A stretch of DNA of 64,000 nt, from contig NMRA01000483.1 of the NCBI GenBank assembly GCA_002633005.1, positions 246,804 to 310,803 of the forward strand, read 5' to 3'. Each line of letters begins with the position of its first letter. The stretch's first letter is position 1. This document shows, piece after piece, positions 10,201 to 20,942 of this stretch. Under the pieces are notes generated by a model. It was not told the DNA's origin and ran no database searches. It worked only from the letters and a program-made list of their open reading frames with translations. The DNA comes from Phoronis australis (taxonomy: Eukaryota; Phoronida; Phoronidae). A program made the translations under genes and the position numbers.

Positions 10201-13043
10201 CAACTTACGAGAAGTTTAAAGAGCAGTGATCTCGTATGTCTTGCAATAAATAACACGTATTGTACATTTGTTTATAGCTTTCATATTAAAAGTAATATAA
10301 TCAGTTATAGTATTATAAAGAGAAACTATCTCGCAGGTTGACCTGTATTTATTATTTTATTTTGTATTTGTAGCTGCCACAGTTGAATCTCTCCTGAAAG
10401 AGTTGGACACGCACACTAACATCATCCAGATGTGGGATGAAATGACAATGTGGTCAAGAAGCTTGGGTATGTGTGCCGCTGAAAAAAAATTGTGTTTTGT
10501 CAGTATGACTTCATATGAAATAAAAAGATGCTTTTTTGAATAGGGGCTCTTAAATACAAGTTTAATAAAATGCATATAAATAATGTATGGAGCTGCTGCA
10601 ATTGTCCACCATGCTTTTTACACGGACATAAATGTGACCATACTTAAAAATCCTTACAAAGAAACCGTAAAAATACTTGGTGAGCAGGTTGAATACTGTA
10701 TCAGAGGCAGAAAACCACTTTCAATATTGCAATTTAGTAAGCTTATCACGTTACAGGTCTTTTAACTACTATTGCTCAGGTTTACAAGAAATCAATTTCT
10801 ACCTAGTCAGTTTTAATTCACAGGCGTATACAAGAAAGGGGAATCCTCCTACGACAGAACATACTTCTTGTCATTATACAACGGTGAAACTGAACTAAAA
10901 AGACAACTGAAAGGAGAGGGAGGTAAGGACAGATGATATTTAAGTACCTAAATGTAGTGTGTGCAACGTTACTAATTTCTTTGACATGTTTTCCTTTTGT
11001 TGGGTGAATCGCTTCAAAAATGGCATGTAATATAGTTATATTATTAATATCAATGCATTGTTACGGTGGTAACTTTGTGGCCCACTTCATGAACAAGACT
11101 TGGTGATTTGGATTATTTGCTGTGCAAAAAATTGATTAGATTAAAAACTGTAAAGAAACGCTGATATTAATGAGCAAATTACTCTTAACGCGTTATTCTC
11201 TTAAGTGACATTAAGAATCATTGTTGTTGACATGTGCAAGAGGCTTTAGAATAGCTCCCAAAATAATAAAATGGAATGTTAGGAGTGTTTTCAGTGTCAC
11301 TTAACCCTTAACATTTATTAGCATGTCATATGGTTATGTTTTGGATACCATTGTGTTGTTTTTGAGAAGTCGCGGTGACGTGGAAAAATTGAATTCAAAA
11401 TGCTGTTTATTTCATTTAATATTCTGCGTTATTGTAATTTTTTAGCTCCAAAACGGCGTTTTGTGAGATATCATTAACATTTAATCTAATATAATAAAGC
11501 TATATTATTAATACCATTGCATTGCTACGGTGGTAACTTTTGGCCACTTTCAACAAGATTTGGTGATTTTAATTATTTTTAAATGTCCTCCATTTTAAGG
11601 ATATTTGATGCAGTACTAATGTATTTATTACTTCATTAAATTTGTAACATTTGCTGTAACTAACGTGTTTAACTATTTCAGGATCAATCAACTTAAGCAA
11701 TCCTCGCCTCGCCATAACCGGAATGGTTCAGCCAAGGCTTGGCGACGAAAGAAGTGAGGCCACGTCCAATGATGGGCTTTGGAGTCGGTTCCTGATGCTG
11801 GCTCCAAAACCCAAATTCTTTGAGCCTGAAAGCGAGCCTGACGTATGGGAGGACATCCCGTCAGTTGCCATGGTGCTCGCGGCAGTCAGGGCGCAACACG
11901 TGGAAGACAGGAGATACACACTGTCAGAGGAGGCCAAGCGCCTGTTGAAGGAGGAAATTTCGTCCTACAACAGCTACACAGAAAGAAATTTACTCACTGA
12001 TGAGTACATGTGTGGTGAGTTGGGAAAGTTGAAAACGTCTCTTTGATTGCAAATGTTCATGATAACACAGTTGTAGTACTGTAGGTAAATATGAAAAAAG
12101 TAAGATGGAATTACACGAAATGTTTCGTTTACATACTTTATGCATTGTTGTGTTAAGCACTATTAAGAATGATATGACATTGGTGTTATAACAAGACAGA
12201 AAATGTTACTATAGGTATTTACGATTCTGCAATTAGAAATCTCTGTTATAGAAGAATGCTGTGATTGATGTTGCTAAGGATGTTCTAAACTCGTTGGCAA
12301 TAGTTAATGTAGTTTTTAATATTTTTGTAAATGATAGCATAACCGTGTGATCGATATAATTTTCTCTTTATTTATAGGAGTGTATGCCAAGGCCAAAGGG
12401 CAGGTGGCAAGACTGTCGGGTATCCTTCAGGCAGCCGAGAATGCAGTCTTGCTTCTAGAAGAGATGGGCAAGACAGCGAGAGACGTGCGTAATGTGGACG
12501 CGGACTTCCTGGCTTCCCTAGCGGAAGAAATCGGAAAGAGGGATGTCGCAGAAATTATATCTGAGGCATCAGCGCGACACGCCATCACGCTACTTCAGAC
12601 ATTTACTGCTCACAAGCGGTACTTGTCTGGAGTAGAATGCACTAGCGACTTCCAAACGGACATGGCGTGTGCACGAGCATTGCTGTTGTACCCAGCGCCA
12701 TCATTCAGCATGACGCAGATTTTGCGGAAGAAAAAAAGGGGCCTTACGTCGTCAACCTACAGGGCGATGATGGAAAGATTGGCGGCGGAAGAGCTCGGTG
12801 AACTGAAACTGCAACCAAGCCAATATAACAACAAGGTTTCGGTGACTTTTGTTAAGAGGCCTCTACCAGATGATCTAGAAGAGGCGGAGGAGTTTCGGTC
12901 GAAACTGGAGACATATGGTGTTGGGTGGGCTGAGTACAGTACATCAGTAGCAGATACGCCAGCTAGGCCTGCGAAGAGGCGCCTATTTGAGGCTGATGAG
13001 GATGGGACGTCGCCCACTGCTGCGGAGGCCAGTACCTCTGTGC
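7255..13043 (+). CDS. DUF3987-like P-loop ATPase, six exons, 3' end lost in an N gap
   Basis: Exons: 7255-7545, 8919-8991, 10374-10466, 10824-10922, 11682-12014, 12378-13043 (gap). All junctions are GT-AG and keep one frame, giving about 518 residues before the gap. Seen: Walker A GQTGSNKS at residues 86-93 and a Walker B-like IIQMWDEM ending at 145. Exon 4 carries the block YFLSLYNGETELKR. Exon 5 carries NPRLAITGMVQPRLGD and then DGLWSRFLMLAPKP. This order matches the DUF3987 (PF13148) family. That family is mainly bacterial, is related to primase-helicase ATPases, and is often found in phages and mobile elements. Known: the family's function is poorly defined. Inferred: a DNA-dependent ATPase carried by a transposon, because inverted arms flank it and no host-type neighbour is near. 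The start chosen is the first in-frame ATG in exon 1. The C-terminal part, with basic tracts near RKKKRG, is family-specific and unrecognised. Confidence 0.8.
9261..9473 (+). mobile_element. MITE of the CATGCGCGC-ended family, copy 1 (intron 2 of the ATPase gene)
   Basis: About 213 bp. It starts catgcgggtatccagccccc and ends ggtgcgcgcatg, so the ends are near inverted. The interior shares ttggcgaagtggg and gttcgcctcagagaaacaaa with three other copies in the window. Non-coding, and it lies between exons 2 and 3 of the ATPase gene. Confidence 0.6.
9755..10003 (+). mobile_element. MITE of the CATGCGCGC-ended family, copy 2 (same intron)
   Basis: About 250 bp, from gggcgcgcacccggggg to ggctgggtgcgcacat. 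The interior is closely related to copy 1 and in the same orientation. Several overlapping short open frames here are by-products of the GC-rich repeat. Confidence 0.65.
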
Positions 13044-13072
13044 NNNNNNNNNNNNNNNNNNNNNNNNNNNNN
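13044..13072. other. 29-base N gap
   Basis: Unknown bases cut off the end of exon 6 of the ATPase gene directly before the right inverted arm. The true distance across the gap is not known. Confidence 0.95.
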
Positions 13073-13303
13073 GTAGTGTGGCAAACCACGCTCAACAGGT
13101 GGCACCATGGTACAACTAATCTTAACTATGTTGAAGGACGACAGAGGGCGTGGTGGTAATCGGGCAGGAGATAACTTGGGATTAGTTGGTACAACCAATT
13201 TCAACTAAACTACGTTGAAGGGCAACAGAGGGCATGGCGTTGGCAGGATAAGTTGAGATAGATTGGGATTAGTTGGATACAACTAAAGATTCTGACATGT
13301 ATG
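13073..13303 (-). repeat. right inverted arm of the candidate 9-kb element
   Basis: Reverse complement of the left arm at 4296-4742 with a single copy of the 108-bp unit, so it is about 230 bp long. It ends aagattctgacatgtatg, against catacatgtcagaatctt on the left. Directly outside it lies a Kolobok-like THAP element. The homology of that element with its sister copy at 19.6 kb stops at cttgatcag, just outside this arm. Confidence 0.65.
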
Positions 13304-13372
13304 GCTGATCAAGAAATACTAGAGAGGCACCGTGAACATGCACAGGCAACGGAGCGTATGGATAGTTCTTTG
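13301..13372 (+). pseudogene. possible exon antisense to the THAP tail (EPEY-type protein)
   Basis: The plus-strand frame reads ADQEILERHREHAQATERMD and ends at a good donor (tttg|gtaagc, donor at 13373). The sister copy on the minus strand at 20.1 kb extends this frame upstream with GYQFEPEYTDQAILERRREH. I recall YxFEPEY starts from invertebrate predicted proteins labelled P2X7-like, but this is a weak recollection. It overlaps THAP-element sequence on the other strand. Confidence 0.35.
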
Positions 13373-13786
13373 GTAAGCTGGAATTCGTCAGAGAAATTAC
13401 CGTCCGATAGTGATATCTCTGACGAAATGCCGGCCACAGACACGGAGATGTTTCACGGCCTCATACTTGCTATTAACAGGGTACTTTTCATTCTTCACTA
13501 CCGCGAGCCACCTCCTTACGGTATTTCGGGGTCTCGAGGAAGTCGAAAAAACGATATACCCGCTTTCGTCACAGCTTCATAGTTTGGACAAGCGGGAACG
13601 ATGCACCGCAATATAGCGGCATTCACTCTGCAGATGAACCACTGACGCCGCTGCGTCGTTTCTCACCTTCGTCACAGGCTAACGCGACACCTCTCGGCAA
13701 GGTGAGGTCGACCGTATGAGAGGCGATGTGGATATAGTCGGATTAAAACGGTAAAAAAGACTAATTAAATCGGGTGGCATCCTTCT
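13304..13786 (-). mobile_element. Kolobok-like THAP element, copy A (partial)
   Basis: Read on the minus strand, it starts after TTAA (13787-13790) with agaaggatgccacccg, close to the terminus of copies B and C. It then carries a leader and a decayed THAP domain. The inner end stops at the inverted arm of the ATPase element. TTAA target sites plus a THAP-type protein are features of the Kolobok superfamily. No transposase catalytic region is present. Confidence 0.6.
13430..13605 (-). pseudogene. THAP zinc-finger domain, frameshifted
   Basis: Minus-strand translation gives C-I-V-P-A-C-P-N-Y, then AGISFFRLPRDPE. After a one-base frameshift it continues RRWLAVV and KHLRVCGRHFV. This is the C2CH layout of a THAP DNA-binding domain: CxxxxC, a central aromatic/Pro block, then CGxHF. 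The frameshift and the missing start codon make it non-functional here. The sister copies at 19.8 and 32.7 kb are broken at different points. Confidence 0.75.
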
Positions 13787-13790
13787 TTAA

Positions 13791-14309
13791 TGTCTTCATA
13801 ATGCTGTAAAGCGAAACATGAAAATCAACTTTCATGTGGGTGCACTGATTTTGAAATTTCTATGATTTTGCCAAAACCTAATTTAATCAAATGACTTGTA
13901 TGACGATTTCCAGTTAAATTGTTGTCTTATTATTATCGCCTGGGTTAACCTTACTCTAACCATAGATTATAGACAGCTTCGCAGATCCGACATTTTTGTG
14001 TACTGTCCTACTCTCCTAAAGTATGCGGGGCAGGTTCCAGTTAGTATATCGTGACGGGAAATTCTCGCATCTACTTACTTTCCAGTACAAGGAAAAAAAT
14101 TAGTTATTTGGGCATTGAAACGTCAAAGACTTTCAATGATCGAAGTGTTGATATCGTGAGTACTTTTAGCAATGGTACTACCACCCGACCACACAACAGC
14201 AGACCATGATTAGGAGACGACGTACTTGCCGGAACAAAGAAGCACAGAACAGTTCTCACAGGGTTTTGCCCAGCAAAACACATCACTTGATTTGCCACCA
14301 TTTCTTCAC
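13791..14309. other. intergenic, no gene seen
   Basis: No domain, splice pattern or repeat that I can support. Confidence 0.35.
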
Positions 14310-14895
14310 TCTGTCGAAAAAGGATTCAAAGAATGACATGTTTTTAGTTATTTCACATAAAAAGCCCTGCAGATGAGCGCTGAAACTTAATTCTCTTTTG
14401 TATTTATGACCCTTTCATTCCCACTGAAAACCAAGCTAGGCTAAGAAAAATAGGGGCAAAAAAGGGCAAAATCAGCACTTTTCACCCCCAAAACACCACT
14501 TCACTGCCGATGCACGACTCATACCAACATTAAATTCTGAAAGCAAATTTCCTACAAATTCCGAAAACGTGGTTCAAAAGTACTGTCAACCAACTAGTTT
14601 TTTGGCAATTCTGGCTTGTTTGAGGGCTACCTGAAATCGCAGCCAATTTCTCAGTCGCTACCCAGCAATGCACAATTGCAATCGGGGGCCGCCATCTTGA
14701 AGAAGAGTGCAGCTACAGCCGAGAAAGTGGCCTTTTTTATTCTTAGCATGTTCACAAATACAAACAAACCACATTCACTGAGCCTACATGCAATGCCCAC
14801 CTACAAAATGCCCCCAAACTTAGCTACCCCAAAATTTTAATATTTTGGCAGTGCAAATTGGCCGCGACCGCAGCCTAACTGTTCAGTGCCACCCT
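14310..14895 (+). repeat. dispersed repeat, inverted partner at 22160-22715
   Basis: About 580 bp. Sequence such as aagaagagtgcagctacagc and gagaaagtggccttttttat returns in reverse complement at 22.2-22.7 kb, with moderate divergence throughout. No protein is recognised in either copy, so it is probably a non-autonomous element. Confidence 0.65.
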
Positions 14896-15317
14896 AACAC
14901 CAAATAATTTGGCCAGGTGTGGCAAGTGAATAACGACGCAACGGCTTGTACGAAAGACCACAGATTTCTTCCATTGAACGTTTACGGAGTTGACGGTCCA
15001 TCTGCTATAGTCAATGCTCTAACAAACGAAAATTAACGGCATATCAAGCGAGTCTTTCAGAAACTAAGAACTCATTCAAACAATTCGTCACAACTTTGTC
15101 ACCACTCTTGCTCAGAAACTTAGTCACGTCGTAATGCGGAGCACAGGATCTCTTTGTCATGAATATTTTTGTTTTCTACTAGAGTTTACGTTCTTTAGAT
15201 GCATAACAATACTAAAATGAGATCCAATGTTTCTTTTTTACGGTTTAACACACGTGCATGCATCAGGATCACTCTACTTTCCGAAGGAGTGAGTTTATAA
15301 ATACACAAAACGGACCG

Positions 15318-15375
15318 AGATAGGCGTACATGAAGTAATATCCCACTCGACATTATTCCGCGTATCGACCGAGAC
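15318..15375 (+). repeat. short dispersed repeat, direct partner at 28826-28888
   Basis: Shares ggcgtacatgaagtaatatc and cattattccgcgtatcgacc with 28.83 kb in the same orientation, although the longer repeat nearby (15655-16165) is inverted in that copy. Confidence 0.6.
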
Positions 15376-15654
15376 CATAGACTATAGTACATAATCTATG
15401 GCTGAAGGTCTTCGTAAGGACAAGAGTTCACCAGTCACTACCATTGGAAGAAATTTAGCGGACATTTTTCGTCAAAAAGTTTACCAGATAGTTTTCATCA
15501 AAACGGAGAAAAGGAAAATGGATTTGTGAAGACAGGATTAAGTAGTAGGCCTACCAGAGCCTCTTAAAAAACACCCATCTTCGAAGTGACGTGAACAAAT
15601 GTACAAGTTTTTTTTGGAAGAACAACTTCCATTCACGTCGACGCGAGAACATAA

Positions 15655-16165
15655 CTTTCGTATGGCGGGTCACATCCTATATGTATGTACTTGAGCGTTA
15701 GGTTGCAAGTTTTTTCTTGAAACAGTTTTAAAAGTAACGATTTATTTCTTGAAAAGAGGTAACAAAGATGAAAACAACGGCAACTGTGCAGTGAACTTTT
15801 AACATCTGGAAATAGTTAAAAAACAAAAATATTCGTTATTGTAGTTTCCGAGGAATCGGCGCCCGAGTTGCAGACGATATAGTATCAGCAATTGAAAACT
15901 GAGACATAAGTGTCATATAATTAACAGTTTTGTTACAGATTTTGCGTTTAGGGCCTGTCGAGTGTTAGTTACACTGCTGCAACTGTATTACTTTAAACTA
16001 TATTCGGAAAGTTTGATGATCGAACCGGCTGAAGACGTCGAGTCGACATTGACCTACCTTTTGAACTTTCCATGACAAAGGTCACTGTTGAAGTATTGCG
16101 GGAGGTGAATACGGAAAACTTCATTACATGGACGTATTTCCCTAGACAGATTCAACGCGTATGGG
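15655..16165 (+). repeat. 510-bp dispersed repeat, inverted partner at 28225-28750
   Basis: Matches the reverse complement of 28225-28750. Both contain gatgaaaacaacggcaact, ttcggaaagtttgatgatcg and ggaggtgaatacggaaaac. No open frame is conserved between the copies. Its identity as an element is unknown. Confidence 0.65.
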
Positions 16166-16822
16166 ATAGTATCTATAAACTCAACTATAGAAAGTCCTAC
16201 ACTGCAACATATGTAATGATCTATCCACAGTACTTTTCAAACCTACATAATAGATGTTTGCTCATTTTCTATCTATGAGAAAGGCAAAATAGCCTTTGCA
16301 TGCAGTTGGAGTAGTTTATCACATTCTTGCAAATGTCACTGCATCATGAGTGTTTACTGAACAACTGTATCAAACGACATCAAAGGTCCAATTAAGATAT
16401 AGATATATATAATTTTGGATGAATGCTGGCTAAGTTTTTCACAGCATTACTGTGAGGGATCCATATTCTAACATCGTTGTCTTCGGTGGGTAGAAATCTT
16501 TTGAATCACTGAACATAATCCCTGCTGGTTCAACTGGTCATAGACATCAATCCTTGTCTCGTGAATTCATAAGAATACAAACCGCAGAATAATAGACTAT
16601 TCTGTATTATTATTTCATGCGTTATATAAATACTACTATCATAACGCAAAATGGCAGTGACAGGTTTTGTGTGCTGTTGCTCCAGTCGTTTCAGCTTGTG
16701 ATCATGTCAAAGAGGGAAATTCGTCTTTCCCGTGTCGGTGGCTAAATAGACCTTCATGCATTAGATATTCGAAAAGTGCCAGCATTTCAAGTTGCTTTCT
16801 TTGTTCAAAAAGCATATTTTAA

Positions 16823-16878
16823 CGCGCGCGCGCGCGCGCGCACACACACACACACACGAACACACACAAACACACATA
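16823..16878 (+). repeat. (CG)n(CA)n microsatellite
   Basis: A pure alternating gc tract of about 18 bases runs directly into a ca tract of similar length. The alternating purine-pyrimidine sequence could adopt Z-DNA. The open frames across it are artefacts. Confidence 0.9.
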
Positions 16879-17213
16879 CATACATACCGAAAGCCCAGTG
16901 AAGATACTCACACGGTGCATATACAAATGCAGCAATAATTTCAATGATATATACAAGATTACCTTCAAAGTTTGAAAGTGGATAGACATAAAAAATGTCA
17001 ATATACATTTACCATACTGCTGTACGATATCTTACTGATAATAATCAAGAGTGATTTCAAGTGAGGTATGTTGTCAATTAAGAACTAAGCTGAGTCACTT
17101 TAAAATAATTCCACCAAGAAACAGAAATTAAGGTTTTCGAAAAAAGCCATATTGGTAGTGGAAATATATTCTTCTATAATCATTAAGCACAATCTTAATT
17201 TTATTAAAAATTT

Positions 17214-17375
17214 TACGGTGGCCCAAAGCTGACACTGAAAAAATAAAATTACGAAAAATTCTCTGTTCTCGGAGGAGAAAACCTTTCCGCCGGAGAGGAA
17301 AGTTTTCTCCGAGGAAAGGTTTTCTCTGTGGAGAAAAGTGATTTTTTTCGCAATTGTCAGCTTTGAGCCACCGTA
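17214..17375. mobile_element. foldback MITE with TA ends
   Basis: The ends are inverted: tacggtggcccaaagctgac at the left and gtcagctttgagccaccgta at the right, both bounded by TA. The centre (17268-17336) is itself a set of nested inverted repeats built from ggagaaaacctttcc and its complement. A TA target suggests a mariner-like parent. No coding capacity. Confidence 0.7.
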
Positions 17376-17599
17376 GAACTCATAGTAAGCGTTATGATAT
17401 CGGGTTTTGTTCCGAGTGTCTGGAAAAGCTCTATTCTCTGATCTTCGTTTACTGTGTAGTCAAAAAAGATACGAGCAAATGACTGGAAGTTTTTACATCA
17501 ACAAATTGTCGTAGTGTTCCTAAAATTGTGTCTATAATTGTCGCTGTTAAGCAACAATCCGCATCTTGACCTGCATAAGCTAATTTCATGACTGCTGTA
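17376..17599. other. no gene seen
   Basis: Nothing recognised between the foldback element and the LINE-like remnant. Confidence 0.3.
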
Positions 17600-17896
17600 G
17601 GAAAGTTGAAGCAAATCTAAAGTAGTAGTATACTGTTTAAAATCATGCTTAAGCGAGACAACTGAGTTGCTTTCTTATATTTTAGTCGGTAAGGAATTCC
17701 AGTAATCAATGCATGTTATTATAACTGTGGGTCTTCTAAAGGTCTCTGGCGAGGGAAGGTGGAATAGAATACGAGATACTATGTCGAAGTCCAGGTCTAG
17801 TGCATTGGCACTTGTTAGAGTCAAATAGGATTTTATTCGATTAGATGTGGTGTTGTTTGAAGCTTTAAAATTATAAATGGACTGCTTGAACTTCAC
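17600..17896 (-). pseudogene. possible C-terminal remnant of a non-LTR retrotransposon protein
   Basis: Minus-strand frame with LPSPETFRRP followed by YWNSLPTKI, then one stop and a readable tail with LKHDFKQY. The pattern WNSLPxxI followed by an FK-type helix is typical of the end of many LINE ORF2 proteins. No reverse-transcriptase motif is present nearby, so the call rests on that tail only. Confidence 0.35.
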
Positions 17897-17899
17897 GAC

Positions 17900-19632
17900 G
17901 AGTAGCTAGTTTGCTCTAGTTGAGACTATCTAAGACCTTAAAGGCCTATGGTCCGAGTTACAGAAGAAAATAAACGCCGTCTTAGTCGTTTTTGGTGTGA
18001 CATAAAGTTCAAAAAAGTTATTAACTTTGAACAATTAATAAAAATGAAAAACACGCTGTAAATACTACTAACGAATGAAATGTTTCCAAGGAATAAAAAG
18101 GAAAGTCATTAAAATACGCATAAACACTTCAACAACCATGTTTACATCGAAACCAATAAAAACAATACATACCTCCAGATTTTCCGATTTCAATCGCCAA
18201 CATTCACGGTAAAGCGTAGAGACAAAAACGATCCTGGGGGGGGGGACAAATTTGTAGGACGTGTTGGGGACATGCTGCCCACTCTCCCTCACCTGACCAT
18301 GCCAATACCTTTATTAGAAAGCTCCTATCCCTGGTGGTCGTAGTGAGTACGATGGGTGGCGAGTCTCGGTCAACATAGCTATACTTGAGAATAGCTAATT
18401 AGTTTTGCTTTATTTTTTCCAGTTAGGATAGGACTGAGCACCTACACATGCCCATGCAACCGTAAGTTGGTCTGTCTTATTCCATTAAGTTTTAAAAATG
18501 TATAGATATGCCAAGCTGAAACTTATTCAGTTATCGATAGCCACTTTCCCTCTGTATTTTCATCTTAGAGTGTGTAAGTTAGGAGAGAACGGTTACTTGC
18601 AGCTTGCATGGTCCAAGCACATTACTTGAACCCACAACCTTCAGAACATTAGCCAATCAAGTCGCATTATTGAAGTACAAATCTGTAAGTTTGGGCATGT
18701 CATGGAATTGCTCAATTTTCGAGTTGTGTATCGAATACAGATATTATGCTCAAATGTAAGCCGGAATTTGCGTCAATATTAATGTTACAAATTATATGCC
18801 TCTTATGTTGCTGTAAGTTTAGAATGATCCTGCCTGAGTTATAAATTTTACCTGCAGTTGTTTTATGCGTAAAGGTATGACAAATTGACTTAAAGTACAT
18901 TTTTAAATCAGTTATCTCGTGATTGTTTTTGGTAAATGAGTCAAATTGTAGTGTTTAAACCCTTCTTTGTCATATGTAATTTCAGAATGAGTGGTTTAAA
19001 CAAACCCCCTAGATATTAACTTCGGAGGAGTCCCAGACTGGTTATAGATGCAGATTGCCTGAAGAAACCTTGAGGTACTGTTCCATTTAATTTCTTTAAT
19101 ATCTCATGGAATGACATTTCATATTTTATTCTACTCACAACTGGCAAGCCTAACCAGACAAAGGTTTTACTGTGATTTTTTTTTAATTTTTCAACTTAAT
19201 TTGCCTTGTTTAAAGCATGTTCAATTTGTATTTAGGGACTTGTTGATACTAGCATCCAGTCAGTGGCATGGGCACGGTTATCATTACTTGTACCCAATGG
19301 TGGTTTTCTTTGCACAGTATCTTTGGTTTTAGTGCTTCACTGCTCAATGATATTGTAACTTTCCACTATCTTTTACACATACATGCTACCCCGGTATTTC
19401 AATGAGAAATCCAAGAAGTATGCAGTCAAAGATGAAGAAAGGCCTATACTCCACTGCCACAGGCATTCGTAATTAGCAGATGTTTGAGAGAAGAACAAGG
19501 CATGCACAAAATTGACAAATGACTTCCAGGGGCCAACCAGTTTATTGCCTTGAGGTCAATGGTCTGGCAACCAATGTTAACTGATCCATCAAAAGAATTA
19601 ATCACTGCTTCAGTGAACACTTGACAATATTT
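17900..19632. other. intergenic, no gene seen
   Basis: Several short open frames but no domain, splice pattern or repeat family that I can support. Confidence 0.35.
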
Positions 19633-19812
19633 TTAATGGAGAATGCCAACCGATTTAATTAGTCTTTATTACCGTCTTAATCGGTCTATATCCTCATCGC
19701 CTTTTATACGGTCGACCTCACCTTGCCGAGAGATGTCGCGTTAACCTGTGAGGAAGAAGGGAAGCGACGCAGCGACGTCAGTGGTTCGTCTGCGGAGTGA
19801 ATGCCGCTACAT

Positions 19813-20015
19813 TGTGGTGCATCGGTTCCCGTTTGTCCGAACTATAAAGCTGCGAAGAAAGCGGATGTATCGTTTTTCGACTTCCTCGAGAGCCCGAAAT
19901 GCTGAGGAAGTGACTCGCGGTTGTGAAGAATGAAAGTTATGCTGTTAATAGCAAGTATGAGGACGTGAAACATCTCCGTGTCTGTGGCCAGCATTTCGTG
20001 GACAGTGATTTCTCT
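19813..20015 (+). pseudogene. THAP zinc-finger domain, frameshifted
   Basis: CGASVPVCPNYKAAKK is followed by VSFFDFLESP, a stop near 19900, and then in another frame SKYEDVKHLRVCGQHFVD. The C2CH residues of a THAP domain are all visible, but they are spread over two frames. Compared with copy A it has a different breakpoint and Gln in place of Arg before the zinc-binding His. Confidence 0.72.
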
Positions 20016-20068
20016 GACGAATTCCGGCATGCCAAAGACCTATCCATACTTTCCGTTGCCTGTGCATG

Positions 20069-20518
20069 TTAACGGCGCCTCTCCAGTATTGCTTGATCAG
20101 TGTATTCCGGTTCGAACTGATAGCCTGTGAAACCTAACGATCCATCTGTGAAATCTTCGTCGGACGAGCTCTTGGCTAAGTCGGGATTGGCCCCGACGAG
20201 TGCAGTGTAGACGTTTATTATTCTGCGTTCTGTTTCAAAATGAATTATTCTCATCCTAAAATGATCCTGACCAATGCAGCTTATATGAAACTGAAACAAA
20301 GTCTGTCTCATTAAATACAATTTGTAATCGGCCTTGGAGTGCTCGAGAGTGCAAATGTTTTGAGAAGCCAGCAAGGAATAAACCACTGCGTTACCTGCTT
20401 TTGATGCCGGCAACAAAGGTAGGCCTAATTGACCGGGCGACGAGGCCGTGTGAGCGCATGCTAATTGCTGACAGAAAGCTGTTGTGAAACAATTACTCGA
20501 TTTTATTACTACTGTCAC
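20069..20518 (-). CDS. open frame antisense to THAP end, EPEY-type, 149 codons
   Basis: Open over 149 codons on the minus strand. The first half looks non-homologous and may include an intron. The second half, with AKSSSDEDFTDGSLGF and then GYQFEPEYTDQAILERRR, is acidic then basic and looks like genuine coding sequence. The same block is found in plus orientation in copy A, ending in a splice donor; that donor is altered here. It is probably a second gene of the THAP element, or a captured exon. Function unknown. Confidence 0.4.
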   Translation of the reverse strand: MTVVIKSSNCFTTAFCQQLACAHTASSPGQLGLPLLPASKAGNAVVYSLLASQNICTLEHSKADYKLYLMRQTLFQFHISCIGQDHFRMRIIHFETERRIINVYTALVGANPDLAKSSSDEDFTDGSLGFTGYQFEPEYTDQAILERRR

Positions 20519-20762
20519 ATGTTAGGGGAATCTTTGTTTACTAGAAATACAAATACATCATTCAAATCATTGTTACTGCACAACCTTTGCCCTGACGGTC
20601 TGTGGAAGGGGAACCCGAATTCGCGGTCACCGACAAGTAGATTTTCAGTTTCGTCACGGGCTAATTCACATAAATAATTACGTGCACATTATTTCTTTGG
20701 CTCCGTCTTTCCGTGACTGGAGGTTTAGTTTCCAACTCAACTGAGCTGGTTTATGTTCGTGC

Positions 20763-20942
20763 CAGTCCCGGCGGCCGCGACGGGCCTGATCGGGTTCCGA
20801 GCCGTGACTGGCCGGGATAACGAGTCAGTCCGGCTGCGACGGGCCTCAGTGATCGGGTTCCGAGCCACTGGCCGGGATTAACTAGTCAGTCCGGCTGCGA
20901 CGGGCCTCAGTGATCGGGTTCCGAGCCACTGGCCGGGATAAC
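20763..20942 (+). repeat. GC-rich 61-bp tandem repeat, three units
   Basis: Units carry gtcagtccggctgcgacggg and gatcgggttccgagccactg. The first is shorter and more diverged, while the second and third are nearly identical. The array lies inside Kolobok-like copy B. Confidence 0.8.

Noticed and set aside
16805-17008. Frames with VCVCVRVCVCV repeats
   Set aside because: Translation of the (CG)n(CA)n microsatellite.
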